This document shows positions 38,415-50,340 of a stretch of 64,000 nucleotides of DNA, one piece after another (within the stretch, counting starts at the first letter, position 1; every line of letters begins with the position of its first letter). This stretch comes from Cadophora sp. MPI-SDFR-AT-0126 (lineage: Eukaryota; Ascomycota; Leotiomycetes; Helotiales; Ploettnerulaceae), in NCBI GenBank assembly GCA_020747065.1, contig JAGMVK010000002.1, positions 372,001 through 436,000 of the forward strand, written 5' to 3'. Both the position numbers and the translations under genes were made by a program. The notes below the pieces were generated by a model, which searched no databases, was not told the origin of the DNA, and saw nothing but the letters and a program-made list of their open reading frames with translations.

Positions 38415-40985
38415 ATGCAAGTAAAAATCCTATTAATAAACATAGATAAAAATACAAGTATAATTAGAATAAACGCGCTAGTAGTAATTATATTACCAAA
38501 TTTTACTAGTATTGAAAACGTGATCTTATATCTAAGGAATATACTAATAAAAAATTAATATACTGCTTAGTTTTAAGTACTTAAATAGATAATAAAGTAC
38601 TATAATAGGATTAGTAATTTAATTAAATAAATCTATAATTACATAAAAAGATTAAGAGCCTTTAAAGCATATATAAGTAAGGCGGAGTTTGAGTCCGATT
38701 AGGCTAAGATTTACTTTATTATTGCCGCAAATACTAAGAAAAGGAATCGCCTCTAAGAAGTATATACTAGGACTATAAGAAATTAGCCTAATTAAGTTAT
38801 ATAAAATTAATTAATAACTAAATTAACTGAATTTATAGTAAATTATAGTAAAGCTTTAAAAAAGATATTCTTAAAGAAGGCTAGAGTATAAGTGAATATT
38901 AAAATATAAAAAAAAGTTGTAAAATTAAGTAGATAAGGTGTATCGAATATAAAAAAGATTATTATAAGGAACCTAGTAAAGGCAGTGCAGGGGAAAGTTA
39001 ACGGTGCCCCCTTAAAAGGGATATTAAAAAGTATATAAAAAAGGATAGGAATATACCTTAAGGCAAGTAACTTTGCAAAAAAAGAATAATTTGTGAAATT
39101 ATTAAGCTTACTAAGTATAGGTACTAAAGTTAGTGAAGCAATTTTATTACAGGGAATAAGTAAGCCAAAGTATTTGGCCTACTTAGCAGGGGAAATCGGT
39201 GGCGAGACTACTATTACTACTACTAATCTACTTTAAAAATCCAATTAATTAGTAAGAGTAATAACTATAAAAGAGTTTAGTATTACTTTAAGTAAGAGAG
39301 CTGAAATTAATAAAAAAGAGATAGAAGAAATAGGAAAAGAAATAAAAAATTATAAAAAAAAAGGGGTAAGTAATACTAAGAATAGTAAATAAAAGTATAA
39401 ATACTTCAAAAATATTTTAAATAATTAAAGATTAGTTATTAAAAAAAAGAAAATACTACTCCTTATAATAAATATACAGCTCTTAGGGCAAATACTAGGA
39501 TATTAATAAGTATATTATCAATACTTGCGCTTAATAGCTAATTATATAGGGCTTTATATAAAGAGATTACTAAAGAAGCTTGCTATTAAGCGCTTACGAG
39601 AGGTATATAATTAGAGATTAGAAATAAAGAAGTTAAAGATAAATCCAGAGATATATAATTGATTTCAATTAGCTAATTAGCCACCTAAGCCTTTAAATAG
39701 ACTTAGGCTATATAAGTTCTAGTAGTAAGGAAAGGCGCCTATCTTTAAGTTTAATTAAAAACTAATCCTAAACTCTTAGGACCTATTAATATTACTATAG
39801 TAAAAATAGGATAAGTAGATTATTTACGGTCTTTTTAAATAATAATTTAATTTACTATTAAGCAATAAAATCTTAAAGAAAACTAATATATATTAGTACT
39901 ATCTTTGGAAAATTAATAGCAAGAAAAACATTAGATAACTACGTAATATATTCTTTTTAATTACCTAGTAACTTATGTATCAAGATCTTATGTATTATAT
40001 ACTTTATACTGTCCTTTGCTCTAATAAAGTATAAAGGCTAGTTAACTACCCTTACTACGCTAAGTATATTATTCCGAAAGATAGTACTTACTTCTATTAT
40101 ATTAATATCAATATTTCGCAAGCTTTAGTAATTAATTACGGGACTGTAATAATTTAAAAAAGCATTTCACTAGATTAAAAGAATAAAGCCAATTATACCT
40201 TTATCTACAAAAAGATATAGCATAAGTTAGGTAAATAGTAGGAGTAAATCAAGGCTAGGAAGTAAGATACTAATTACTATATACACTAAATTACGAACTA
40301 GATTTTTATATAAAAGAATACCAAAGTACTAAAGATAAATTAGATTAAAATACCGTGTAATAAGAAAGATATACGCATTACTTTACCCAAGATCCTGCAT
40401 AAGTCCTTCAGTCCTACTACAATTATTTAATAAATACTTTTACCCTAGTTTATTACTATACAAAATAATAAAAAGTCTCTTAAAGTAGTAAAAAGTAATT
40501 TATAGTAAGATCTGATTAATACTTATAAGGATTTCATTACTTCATAAGTTATACTATTTAGATTACTTAACTAGTACAGTGCAATTCCCTTTAGATTCAC
40601 TACTATAGTAAAGGTATTTAACTTAAGGGCCTTATCCAATACTTAAATTACTTATTGCAAATAGAGTTCACTAGTGGTAGTAACTTAAAGAAATATCGTA
40701 CTTAAAAGCAATTAAGAGGCAGCACATAAGTACATTAAGAATTGAAAAAAAAAAGCACTAAGGGTAAAATTAAAGGTATTTAAGATAATATATAGAATTA
40801 AGAAAAAGGCCTTTAGAAAGAAATTCTATTACTTTCTTAAAAAGAAGGCAAATAAATTGAAACTACCTATACCGGAAATAGAGGCGAATGTGAATAAGCT
40901 AAGTAAGGAAGTACTTTAAGAAGCACTAAAAAAGGGTTTACTATTTGCAAAAAAAATATATAAAAATAGAATAAGAAGCGTATAG
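38415..40985 (+). pseudogene. Gypsy copy B ORF3: long sense frame, dioxygenase-like (tentative)
   Basis: ATG at 38415, one frame without shift for 857 codons to TAG 40983-40985 (the same frame also reaches TAA 41031-41033 if that TAG was CAG). Features: charged coiled-coil-like segment about 39300-39370, L-A-I-K-R-L-R-E-V-Y near 39580, P-P-K-P-L-N-R-L near 39690. Then D-S-T-Y-F-Y-Y-I-N near 40080-40106 and I-T-L-P-K-I-L-H ending at 40400 (residue 662). Y562-x-N564 fits RIP of H-x-D (CAT to TAT, GAT to AAT), giving HxD...H spaced about 100 residues, as in 2OG-Fe(II) dioxygenases. The C-terminus is Lys-rich and helical. The long frame shared by both copies is seen directly; the enzyme assignment is inference from motif spacing only. 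Confidence 0.6.
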
Positions 40986-41098
40986 TTTGGCAATCTAGGG
41001 CTTAGGAAGTAAGATCAGCTCTTCTTTTCTTAACTTCTTTGTACTATATGCAGAATTATTGCAATTAGGAAACGACTACTAAACCGGAAGGGAACGTA

Positions 41099-41284
41099 TA
41101 TAGTAGGGTCGAAGGCCCATTACAAGGGTTTTTGTTTTTCCGTTCCGGCCGTAGATAGACAGGTCGGCGCCGCTAGACTAGTAATTATTATCTTCTTCTT
41201 CTTACTTCCATTGCCTAATTAGTCCACGCGCGAGTTACTCCCCTATTTACTGTGCACTTGACGGCACTACTCTACTCTTTCACA
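41099..41284 (+). repeat. 3' LTR of Gypsy copy B (186 bp), least mutated
   Basis: Best-preserved LTR of the family: GC-rich patches (cggcgccgct, ccacgcgcgag) and the intact outer end ctctttcaca. Only the inner start is RIP-altered (tatagtaggg in place of tgtagtgggg). Confidence 0.95.
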
Positions 41285-41288
41285 ATAC

Positions 41289-41697
41289 ATTAGATTTGCT
41301 AGTAGTTACATAAGATCCTTGGGTTGCACTAGTGCCCCACTAGTTTATCTTAACGTAATGTAAGCGCTAGAGGCTAATTTAATTACTAATACAATAGAAG
41401 TTAAGAGTGATTAGATGTAAGTTATTAATATTAAAGACTTGATTTTCAAACTCTGAACTTCTTTATATTCTGAGGTATCCTAGCGACTAAAAGTAGTCTA
41501 AAAGATAAGATTTTTTATTAGCTTCCAGAGTGTTATGAGGAATATACTATCGTCACGCGAATATATGGACGTTATATAAAGGGATAATTAGTCTAATAAG
41601 GTGAAAATTGAAGGTTCTACTAGATTACATAAACCTTAATTATATTAACTCTGCAAGCAGTCACAAGTATCCCTTTCTTTAATAGTGTACTACTTCT
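41289..41697. other. Upstream region of the MFS transporter relic
   Basis: About 400 bp without a gene, between Gypsy copy B and the MFS relic. Less AT-biased than the retroelement. It probably includes the old promoter; no specific element identified. Confidence 0.4.
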
Positions 41698-43593
41698 ATG
41701 CTTTCCTCCCCTAATATCCCTTAAGACTAAAGCTAAATATAAAGCCTTCGCTAACTCTGTTTCTAAGTCCTTATATAAGCTCGAAACTTATTAAACTCCT
41801 TTAGAAATTATATAAATTAACGATATTTCTGAAATATAAAAGGAGGTGCAACTTGTTTTAGTTAAGAGAGGATAGAGGTTCTATGGAATATTTAGGACCT
41901 TAGTATTTCTTAATCTTATATATGCTATTGATATTACTATTCTCTTAGTAGTATTACTTGTAAGAGATTACTTAGATAATCCTTATACTATACTAATTAT
42001 ACTTTAAGATAATAGCTATAGATCTAAAAGGTATTATTACTATTTAGGCGTTTTAGATTAGGACTTTATTTCTTTTATAAGCTTAAGGCGACCTCTTACT
42101 TCACAAGTATAAGGACTTATATAACCTCAGATACTTAATAGTCTTTCAATTTTTATAGGCATTTTTCTTATATATTAGTAGCCGAAAGCCAGTTCTCTTA
42201 GCAGTCTTATTACTTTTTATAGTAGGTATGATCATCGTATTAGTTATTAATAATATGGCCCTATTACTTATAAGAAGATATGTGCAAGGTATTGGCGGCA
42301 AGAGCGTTATTGCTTTCACCTATATTATTATTACTGATATAATTACTTTATAAGAGTAAGGTAAATATATATCTATAATTTCACTCCAGTGGGCCATTAG
42401 ATCCGTAATTAGTCTAGTTATTAGTAGCGCTTTTACGAAGAACGCCACCTAGTAATAGATTTTCTAGCTTAATATTTCATTTTATGTGATTACTACTATA
42501 GGGATCCCTATTTATCTCAGGCTGTATATTAAGGAAGAGTCGATCTGGACAAAACTTCGCGCCTTTAACTAGTTTAGATCCTTCCTTTTTGTAACTATAA
42601 CGATAAGTTATCTTATTTCAGTAATATAAGTCAGTTTACTAATAGCGTTTTATTTAAAGTATTATTCTAATATCTATAAGGCGGTGTAATATATAACTAG
42701 TCCTTATAGCGAACTCTTGCCTCACTTATCCTTAGCGTTATTAGCTTTACTATATACTCTATCTATATATCCACTGAACTACTCATACGTTGCATCCTTT
42801 TCAACACCCCTATCGCAATTGTCGCCTATATTAGTACGCTAGTCTAAGGCCTAATCATCTAATCGCTCCTTTACTATATACCCCTTTACTTTAAGGTCAT
42901 AAAGAATTACTCACTTATTACCTTCGCTATCGCTATCTTCCCCTTTACCTTTACTATTACCCCCCGCCGCTATTATCATTAGTCTTATAATTACTAAGAC
43001 TAGTTATTACAGGCCTTTACTCTAAATTAGATAGCTTCTTACAATCCTTAGTATAAGCTTTTTTATCTATCTTTAATAATTAACTAATATACTCTCCTAG
43101 ATCTTTCTCTTCCTTATCACTAGGATCGGTCTTAGCATGCTATTTAGTACGCAAGGCTTTACTATATAAGCCTTTGCCTCTAATACTAACCTTTCTTTCG
43201 CTAGCGCTATATATAGTTTTTTCCAAGTATTTAGGCAGACTCTTGGTATCGCTATCTTTAGTATTATATTCCAGAATACCTTTAAGAAAAAAGTCCTTAC
43301 TATTATATATTTAACCTTTATAGATAAGTAGTCATGAGAAGCGAGTTTATTTATATAAGTAGTGAAAGCGTGGAGTAATATTAGGGAGAAAGGAGTAATA
43401 AAGGAGGTAGTAATTAAGGCCTATATTAAGAGCTTGCGAATAGTATAGTACGTTATATACGTGTTAGTAGGGGGAGCGTCTATTGCAAGTTTGGTGTAGA
43501 TAAGGGAGATTAGCTTAGAAAGGGAGTTAAAGACAGAGCAAGGGTTTAGGTATAATATAGATAAATATAGATAAGGAGGTTATAATAAGTAGT
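41698..43593 (+). pseudogene. Major facilitator superfamily (drug:H+ antiporter type) transporter relic
   Basis: ATG at 41698. The first helix reads F-L-N-L-I-Y-A-I-D-I-T near 41905-41940. Then R-K-P-V-L-L near 42185-42200, R-Y-V-Q-G-I-G-G-K near 42273-42300 and Q-W-A-I-R-S-V-I-S near 42390-42415 are the cytoplasmic-loop and motif C region of 14-helix fungal DHA2-type exporters. I-T-K-T near 42985 and the C-terminal E-I-S-L-E-R-E-L-K-T-E-Q-G-F-R-Y near 43510-43555 also fit fungal members. Such proteins export small toxic molecules or secondary metabolites across the plasma membrane using the proton gradient. Frames change in places where short introns are expected. Many RIP-type stops: dead. 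Substrate cannot be told. Confidence 0.88.
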
Positions 43594-43734
43594 AATTCCT
43601 ATTAAGTAATTCATAAGTAGTGATATTCTAGTCTTAAGGCGAGTTAGATAGTATAAGAACCTATTATTTAAAAAGTAATCTTGTATTTAGTCTAGTCTAA
43701 TCTCGGTTTCTATAATAACTACTATATTTATTGA

Positions 43735-44700
43735 TTATATCTTCTTTAATAATCTGTTCCCTGTTGGATTAGTTACGTGTAAAAAGATTTACTTTAAACA
43801 AGGCGTACTAGCGTATAAGGGGTACTAGGAAGAGGCCGGAGTAAGCTATAGGTTATACTAGTATAATATAAGATTAATAACTTCACGTTCCTTTTTACCA
43901 TCTCTTTCCTAAATATCTTTAAGATTAAAGTCCTCTAAAGAATAATTACGGGAAATATAATAGATAAAGCTCTTAAATGACTTCTATTCGAAAGTCATTT
44001 GTTATAGTTTTATATTCTTTAAAGAAGCTTTAAAAGGATATAGAATCTCCTATAGTTTATCTTTAGTAGTATTAATTCCGGTGAGGGAAATACTTTCTAG
44101 TGTTTTAGAACTTATAGTCTTTATAACTTTCCAAATAGGGTTTAAAATAAGTGTCTCGCTAGTATTATTTATTAAAGAAATCTCTTTAAGATTCGTTACA
44201 AGAGGTAAGAGCTCTTGGATAGACCTTACTATAGTATTATACAGTTCAAATCTAAGCCCTATAAAGTGTACTTAGCTTAGAAAACTTTTACTAAGAGTAA
44301 ATAGGGTAGCGTAATTATATAATCAGATATTTTATATATTGATTTTGAAATTAGTACTTTTATAATCTTTTAAGAAAGTTTGTATTACTAAAATTATAGC
44401 TTTTATATAAACGCGGTACTATTCTATAGCTGAATTAAACTCTTCTGGATTATAGTGGATTATAATAGTATTGAATTTGAAGGAAATCTGAAGTGTATTA
44501 ATAAAAATGAAAAGTAAACGATTTTTAAGATAGAGTTTTCCTAAATAGTAGTCATATTCTTAGTTTATCTAAATAATAACTTCTTCAAGAAAACAATACG
44601 ATTGTTCCTTTATAAGCTCTTTAACTTATAAAATACTCTTATTCTCTAAGGTAAGTAATATAACACTAAAGCACTTTTAGTTAAAAGTATACTTACCATT
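43735..44700 (-). pseudogene. F-box/LRR-like protein relic, C-terminal part
   Basis: Minus-strand frame ending at TAA 43737-43735, with RIP-type stops. Leucine-rich units read V-T-N-L-K-E-I-S-L-I-N, L-E-S-I-S-L-T-G-I-N and L-K-N-I-K-L. The order and wording match the relic at 26321-27406 (N-L-E-E-L-S-L-S-N, L-K-R-V-I-I-T-R-V-N, L-R-E-L-K-L-E-N). The N-terminal part, including any F-box, would lie at about 44700-45300 but I could not follow it. The plus-strand open stretch 44081-44275 is a shadow of this gene. Confidence 0.45.
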
Positions 44701-45603
44701 ATTGTAAATTTCGCGGCAACTTACTAATAAGTCACGTCTATAATTAATAAGTAACTTTTTCAAAATATTATAAAGAAGTTCAAGTAGTAGAGAAATAAGA
44801 GACAGAGGTATTATGTATTATTATAAAAAGACTACTTAAGAATAATAATAAATAGAAGTAAGATTGAGCCTAACTATATAAAGATATATAGTATAGAACT
44901 ATATCCGGCCTTAAGCTACCTAAATAGTCCTTCTATAAGAGCCTAAAATTACAATCTGATCCATTGCGAATATATAATATATATAAAAGGTGAAAAGTTA
45001 GTGCGAAGATAGCCGATTTTATTACTTTCTAATAGCGACTTCAAGTATTCTAGATATCTTTATAATAAGTTCCATAGCATAATACTTTTTAGTAGGATCG
45101 CAACAGAGCTAGGGGGGCGGGATTACCTTCCTCTCTACTAAAAAATCATAGCTTTTTATACTATTAGATGATATACGATTTTCCAATAAACTGCGATATA
45201 TAACAAAAGGAGAGTAAGCGATTACGAGTATCATATAGTAATTAATCACGTGTAGTAGCTTGATAAATTAGTATTTAATTATCCTGCCTTATCGCGTATA
45301 GGCCATAGTGCTGAATTTTGGTACTATAGCTTATGCGCGATCTAGGAGGTATAGTCTAGAGGGGCTAGATACTATATTCTGGAAAGGAGTATATATTATT
45401 TAAGATTTTAGCTATTATATTACTCTAGAATACTTAGAACATAGATATAGCTAAAAAGAAGACTATATTAACTTATTTCAATAAATAAGCTAGCCTATAG
45501 TACCTAAGATTAAAAAAGAGATAAGATAATAGGAGTAGTAAGCCGAGTTTTTATATTAAATAGAAGAGACTTAACTAGTAAGAAGCTCCGACCTCTATAT
45601 ATA
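44701..45603. other. RIP-mutated stretch between F-box relic and Dicer relic
   Basis: May contain the missing N-terminus of the F-box-like relic (minus strand). No supported frame of its own. Confidence 0.35.
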
Positions 45604-46820
45604 CTAAGAAGAAGTAGTAGCTTGAGATTTTGTTCGTGAAATTAATTTTACTATACTATCCGCGATCCTTATAATAGCCTCCTCCTTCGTTAAATATCCT
45701 CCTATTGTAATAACTTTAATATTATTAATCTTAACTAAGCACTGATATATATAATTATTACTCTCCTTAAACCTAATAATATACTCGACCTTATCTGGCC
45801 TAGTTAAGTATTTAAGCGAGGTTTTAGGGTAGATAATATCAATGCCGTTAGCTATTATGTAACGTAAATATGGTATTACTCTAATGCGCTCTGTAAAGCA
45901 TTGGCAATCCGCAAGAGTTTCCTTAGTATCTATAAAGATTACTTTAAAAATACTCTTAATAATATTAGAGAAAAACTTCTCTGTATTCAGCTAAGCGAGT
46001 AATACTTATAGATAGAGTTAGTTGTACTTCAAACGGTATTCTATATCTCGATGGAGCTGCTGATAATACTTAACGTAGGCCTGTTATATCTCTATAATCT
46101 CTTAATCGTAATGTCTCATAAACTTTCAGAATTTAATTTTTTCCTCTTTATATATTTTATAAAATATTCTCTCTCCCTTTTACTAGATATAAATAGTATT
46201 TTACATTAAAGATACTTTTAAGTAGAGGAATACTAATAGATCAGTATTAACTAGTACTGCCTTAATCTGCGATATACTCCTATACTTATAATTTAGGTTT
46301 TCTTCAAAAATTACTATAATAATAATCATATCTAGTACTGCGTTACCTAAGAACTTAAGCCTTTAGTAGGACTCTGTGAGTATGTCTCTTTTATAGAACA
46401 GATAGGTTAAGGCCTCCTAAAGCAGAGCTTTATCTAGAAATTGATGATTAATAAGTAGCTCTGCTATTATATTAATAGATAAGTTTACTAATTTTGCGCT
46501 ACGTGGATATACACTAGGATCGAAAATAAGGGATAGGGTACAGATATTGGGAAGAAATATGTATATATATACTCTTGCGGTAGATAAGCCTTCATTTAAG
46601 AATACTACTCTAATAAGAGCCTTGATTATATCTACTAGAGTCTTTAATAAAATAGTTTATTTGCCTACGAAATAGATCTCTAACTTAAAGATCAGTAGGT
46701 AAGCTTATCTTTTACCTATAAAAGGTTTAGTTAAGATAAATGAATCAAGGCTAGTATTCAAAGCTGCCCTCGCTAGACGTGAATTTAATACAAGTATAGC
46801 TCTACCTTTTAAGAAATAAC

Positions 46821-47248
46821 CACCAGGGGGTGCACGAATTCGTGATCCGGTGGTAAGCGAGAATCGAAAACCCCACCAAAAATAGCTAACTTCAAGACTT
46901 AATAAAAGTATGATTAATAAGTAATTTAGCTTCAAATTGAACATAGCATTAGTTATTATATAATTATTTTATTATATTAAGTTTTATAAGGTCTTTTATA
47001 ATTTTGTATTTATTAATTATAATATAATAAAAAGTAAATAATAAAGCATTTTAGTCTTTGATTTTAGTACTAGTGCTCTTATATTTTTTAAAATAAATTT
47101 TGTGAAATGAAATTATATATAAAAATTTGTGTATATTCTTAATTTTAGCTATTTTTATCTTTATTTGCGTTTTAAATAAGGATTTCAAAATAGCGATTTT
47201 TGATAGGGTTTTCGACTATCGGCTCACGAATTCGTGCACCCCCTGGTG
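46821..47248. mobile_element. MITE-like inverted-repeat element nested in the Dicer relic (428 bp)
   Basis: Perfect terminal inverted repeats of 25 bp begin CACCAGGGGGTGCACGAATT and include the 12-bp palindrome CACGAATTCGTG. The match continues imperfectly to about 60-65 bp per side (shared CGAAAACCC and CAAAAAT). A 3-bp duplication AAC flanks it (46818-46820 and 47249-47251). The interior is AT-rich with no coding capacity, so it depends on a transposase elsewhere. Removing the element with one AAC restores the Dicer frame (K-G-Y-F-L-K). The minus-strand open frame 46705-46944 is a chimera of element end and Dicer exon. Superfamily uncertain. Confidence 0.88.
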
Positions 47249-49858
47249 AACCCTTATACTAATTCTCGTGATTAACGAAAAGCTGAGCTAATACAATGAA
47301 TTTCAATATTATATCTCCCAGAAATTCGTATCTCTAATAGTTAGTAACTAACTGGGTTAAAGATATATTGATAGCTGTAATTACGTGGTAAATATCCCGG
47401 AACGGAATATTCTTGAGATTATTTGGTATAGCTAATTTACTACTATAAGCACTTTTATATACTACGTAATCGCTGGGATAAAAAGGCTAAATCAAGCCTA
47501 CTTAATAGGTAAGAAATTAATCATATAAGACTTTACCGGGAATAATCGCGCTTCTCTAGTAGAATTCTTACTTTATAAGGCTAAGCTAGTCACTTTTTCA
47601 GAGAGCATGCTAGCTTTTAAGAAGTTTTGCTACTTAAGTAGTATAAAACACACTACTTCAACCTCGGCTTCTACTCTATCTAAAGAAGGAGTGCACTACT
47701 AATAGAATATATAAGGAACACCGAAGTATAAAGGGCTTTATATAAGGCCGTAGAGAGAGAGATCACGATTTAAGTAAAACTCTTCTAAAGCGAGATAACG
47801 TTCTTAATTTATAAATAGCTACGTTTCAAACTACTACGCATATATATTTGAAGTAAAGAGTGCAACGAAATCCTTTTAATTATCTAGTCGCTAATCTGAA
47901 TGCGTTAATCGAAGTAGAGTATATATAATATCCTGCATGAATCGAAGGCTCTCTAAGGAGATTACAGCCACTTATTATGAAGCTCCTAGGCGAACCTCAA
48001 AGGTAGTATTACTATTTTAGTATAAGGTAAATAATCAAATGTAAGGTATTACTAAAGGTATTATCAGAATTATTATAACCTCGCCTCCTTTTATTCCATC
48101 TTATTACTAGATAGAGATAATAATCTAGTTTAGTTCAGAGAATACCCACGCCTTTACTAAACTAACCTATAAATTAAGCTGTTCTAAAACCTTTATTATT
48201 AAAGAGAGTTCTTCTTATTTATCTCTTACTATAGTCCCCTTATAATTTAAGGGTAGGAGGTTATTATTAACAAGGCTTACTTTATATAATATAACATATA
48301 CTTAGAATACGGCTTTCTTCCTTATTACACGTTCTATTTGCTACTATTTGCATCCGCTTATACATCTCACTAATATACTGACGGAGTTTGGGAGAATTAC
48401 TATCCTATTAATCCGATAAGTATTTATATCTTCTGCAAAAGTAAAAGCAGGATAGAGATTAATATATTATTAGTAAGGAAGTATAGCACAGAAATAGTAG
48501 AAATGTACTACTACTAACTTAGTAGTTAAGAGTGCCCTGAATTTAAATTAGTATAGCTTTAGAGTAGTTTTTTAATCGCTTACTTAGTAGATTCAACTTA
48601 GAATTCGTTCTTAATATCTTCTTAGATGCTTTCAAGATTAGAAACTTCTTGTAATAACCTAGTATTATTTTAATAAACTCAAAGTATTTCCTCCTCTAAT
48701 ACTTACTAGCTATTAAAAGAGGCCGAGATATTATTATCAGTAAGTATGATAGTGAAAGTTAATATTTCTTATCTAGCTCTCCCTTTCCTTTAGATAAATA
48801 ATTTCAGGTTAAGTAGTTTATTAAAACAGATAACTAAATAACATATAGTAATATCTATCCCTTCTTCTAGGATATTAGTAGCGATAATAAGATTTATTCG
48901 CCCTTACCGGAAATTATCTAATATTTCGTACTAATCATATAGGTTAAGTAACTCACTAATATTCTACTTTCAGTTAGCACTGTTCAATAAGCTAATATAA
49001 GGTATATAGCGAAATTAATCCCTTGTCTTAGAATAAATAGATAGTAGTTTAAATATAACGCTAACAGTCGCACACTAGCGAATAAAGATTAGTTCAGAAA
49101 ACTTACTATTCTCTTCCTTAGTGAGAAAAGATATTAAACTATTAATTTTAGTAGAGATTTAAGGGTTATTAATAGTGCGAAGATCAGACCCTAGTTTCGT
49201 CCTAAGCAGCTGAGTTAGTATACCTAGAAGGTAGACTTTCTTATTATTTTCTAAACTAAAAGAGATCTCTTTATTAGTATTAATTATTTTCTATAACTTT
49301 CGAATCGATTCCGTAATAAAATAATCAGCTGCCTATTGCCTAAGCTTATCATAAATATGCCTAGATTTACTATAAAGTTTATTCAGCTACTCTATATAGT
49401 AGGTTTTACCCGATAATAGTAGCTTTCTCAGCTTTCAGCTACTCTATAGCTCGGCCTTTAACTTAAGAACATACAGATCCTTCTGAATATCTATTATCCT
49501 GTAAACAGAGATCAGGCCTTGAAGTATACAGCTACTACAATGCTAAGTTGTATCAGGTGGCGAATAAGTGAGTTTAATTAGTGCTAGGTAATACATATAC
49601 TTTAATAACTCTTGTTATTAAAGACAGAGCGTTTTACTAATTAAGTTGAGATTTGCTTTAATAGTTCTAGATTTCTTAGTAATAATACTTAAAAGGGTAT
49701 AAGAACGAATTTAAGCTCGCTTAGCCTTAATTTGATAATGGGATTGGCTATTAGACCTAGGATATAGGGGACCGCATAGCGACCCTCTTCTCTGATTATG
49801 CGATAGTAAAAGTCACGTATAATTTTATTTACTAGATGATTCCTTGTATAATAATAAG

Positions 49859-49906
49859 CTTGCAATATTAGTAAATAGTATTAAGGGAACTATAGAAGTA
49901 ACTTAC
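49859..49906 (-). other. Spliceosomal intron in the Dicer relic (48 bp)
   Basis: On the minus strand it starts gtaagt and ends gcaag, with a tactaat branch-like site (ttactaatattgcaag). Splicing joins G to CT to make the Ala of the D-E-A-H box, and the frame continues into a region typical of fungal Dicers (N-K-I-I-R-D-F-Y). This shows that the relic derives from a genomic copy, not a cDNA. Confidence 0.75.
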
Positions 49907-50340
49907 CTTCGTTAAATATTAATAGCGCTAGCTTCTAAATTCTAACGAATCTATAGCTTAAGGCATTAGCGAGAATAGCGTGTATTAATACAATAATTTA
50001 TACGTCCTTTAATACGGTATCCTAGATCCGCTATTTACTCCACCGATCTACGTTATCAGAGCCAATAAATAGCCTTATCCTAGCAGTAAGAACTTAGAAG
50101 GATATCACTTCATGCTATTGTATATATAACGCGACTATCGGAGTTAAGAACTAGACAAGCTATGAAGGTTCAGAAATTATAACGCTACTACAGATAAAGT
50201 ATACCTTTTATAAAGGGTAGTATTTAAGTTCGGCTATGATTCAAAGAATAATTCTATATATCATAATTAATTACTACTATTACTTAAATAGCGTTAAGAA
50301 TAAAAACCCTAGGAATTTAAAATAAATCAGGATAATATAT

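Larger units (their letters stand above)
29412..41284 (+). mobile_element. Ty3/Gypsy LTR retrotransposon, copy B (full length, RIP-inactivated)
   Basis: Complete 11,873-bp element on the plus strand with 186-bp LTRs (29412-29597 and 41099-41284) and the 4-bp duplication ATAC at 29408-29411 and 41285-41288. Order: LTR, leader, gag (30256 onward), protease (about 32090-32480), RT-RNase H-integrase (about 32700-36120), antisense frame (36362-38011), ORF3 (38415-40985), LTR. Same family and nearly the same length as copy A, inverted relative to it and 13.8 kb away. Coding frames are readable but full of RIP-type stops, and the polymerase and integrase catalytic residues are lost. Confidence 0.96.
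45604..50340 (-). pseudogene. Dicer-like ribonuclease relic (DCL)
   Basis: Minus strand, about 4.3 kb of coding after removing the nested MITE, usual for a fungal Dicer. Dicer cuts double-stranded RNA into small RNAs. Helicase part: W-S-K-x-R-I-x-D-T-V-L-K-D-V near 50020-50050; the DEAH/DECH box, now N-E-A-Y-Y, spans a 48-bp intron. Helicase C-terminal motifs: I-L-E-E-G-I-D-I near 48860 and R-K-G-R-A-R near 48780 (functional Q-R-x-G-R-A-R). RNase IIIa signature Y-E-F-L-G-D near 47310-47335; RNase IIIb R-L-K-F-L-G-N-A-V-L-D near 46335-46370 (functional E-F-L-G-D-A-V-L-D). The C-terminus resembles the end of fungal Dicers (TAG 45606-45604). Many RIP stops. N-terminal ATP-binding G-K-T was not readable, so the upper boundary is approximate. 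It faces the Argonaute relic. Confidence 0.93.

Noticed and set aside
3771..41284. Copies A and B as one giant inverted repeat from segmental duplication
   Set aside because: Each has its own target duplication and the flanking sequences differ directly outside the LTRs, so two separate insertions explain the data better.
44081..44275. 64-codon plus-strand open frame
   Set aside because: Antisense to the leucine-rich F-box-like relic on the minus strand, which has better coding character and a related copy at 26321-27406.
46705..46944. 79-codon minus-strand open frame as a small gene
   Set aside because: It begins inside the MITE terminal region and ends in a Dicer exon; a chance chimera created by the insertion.
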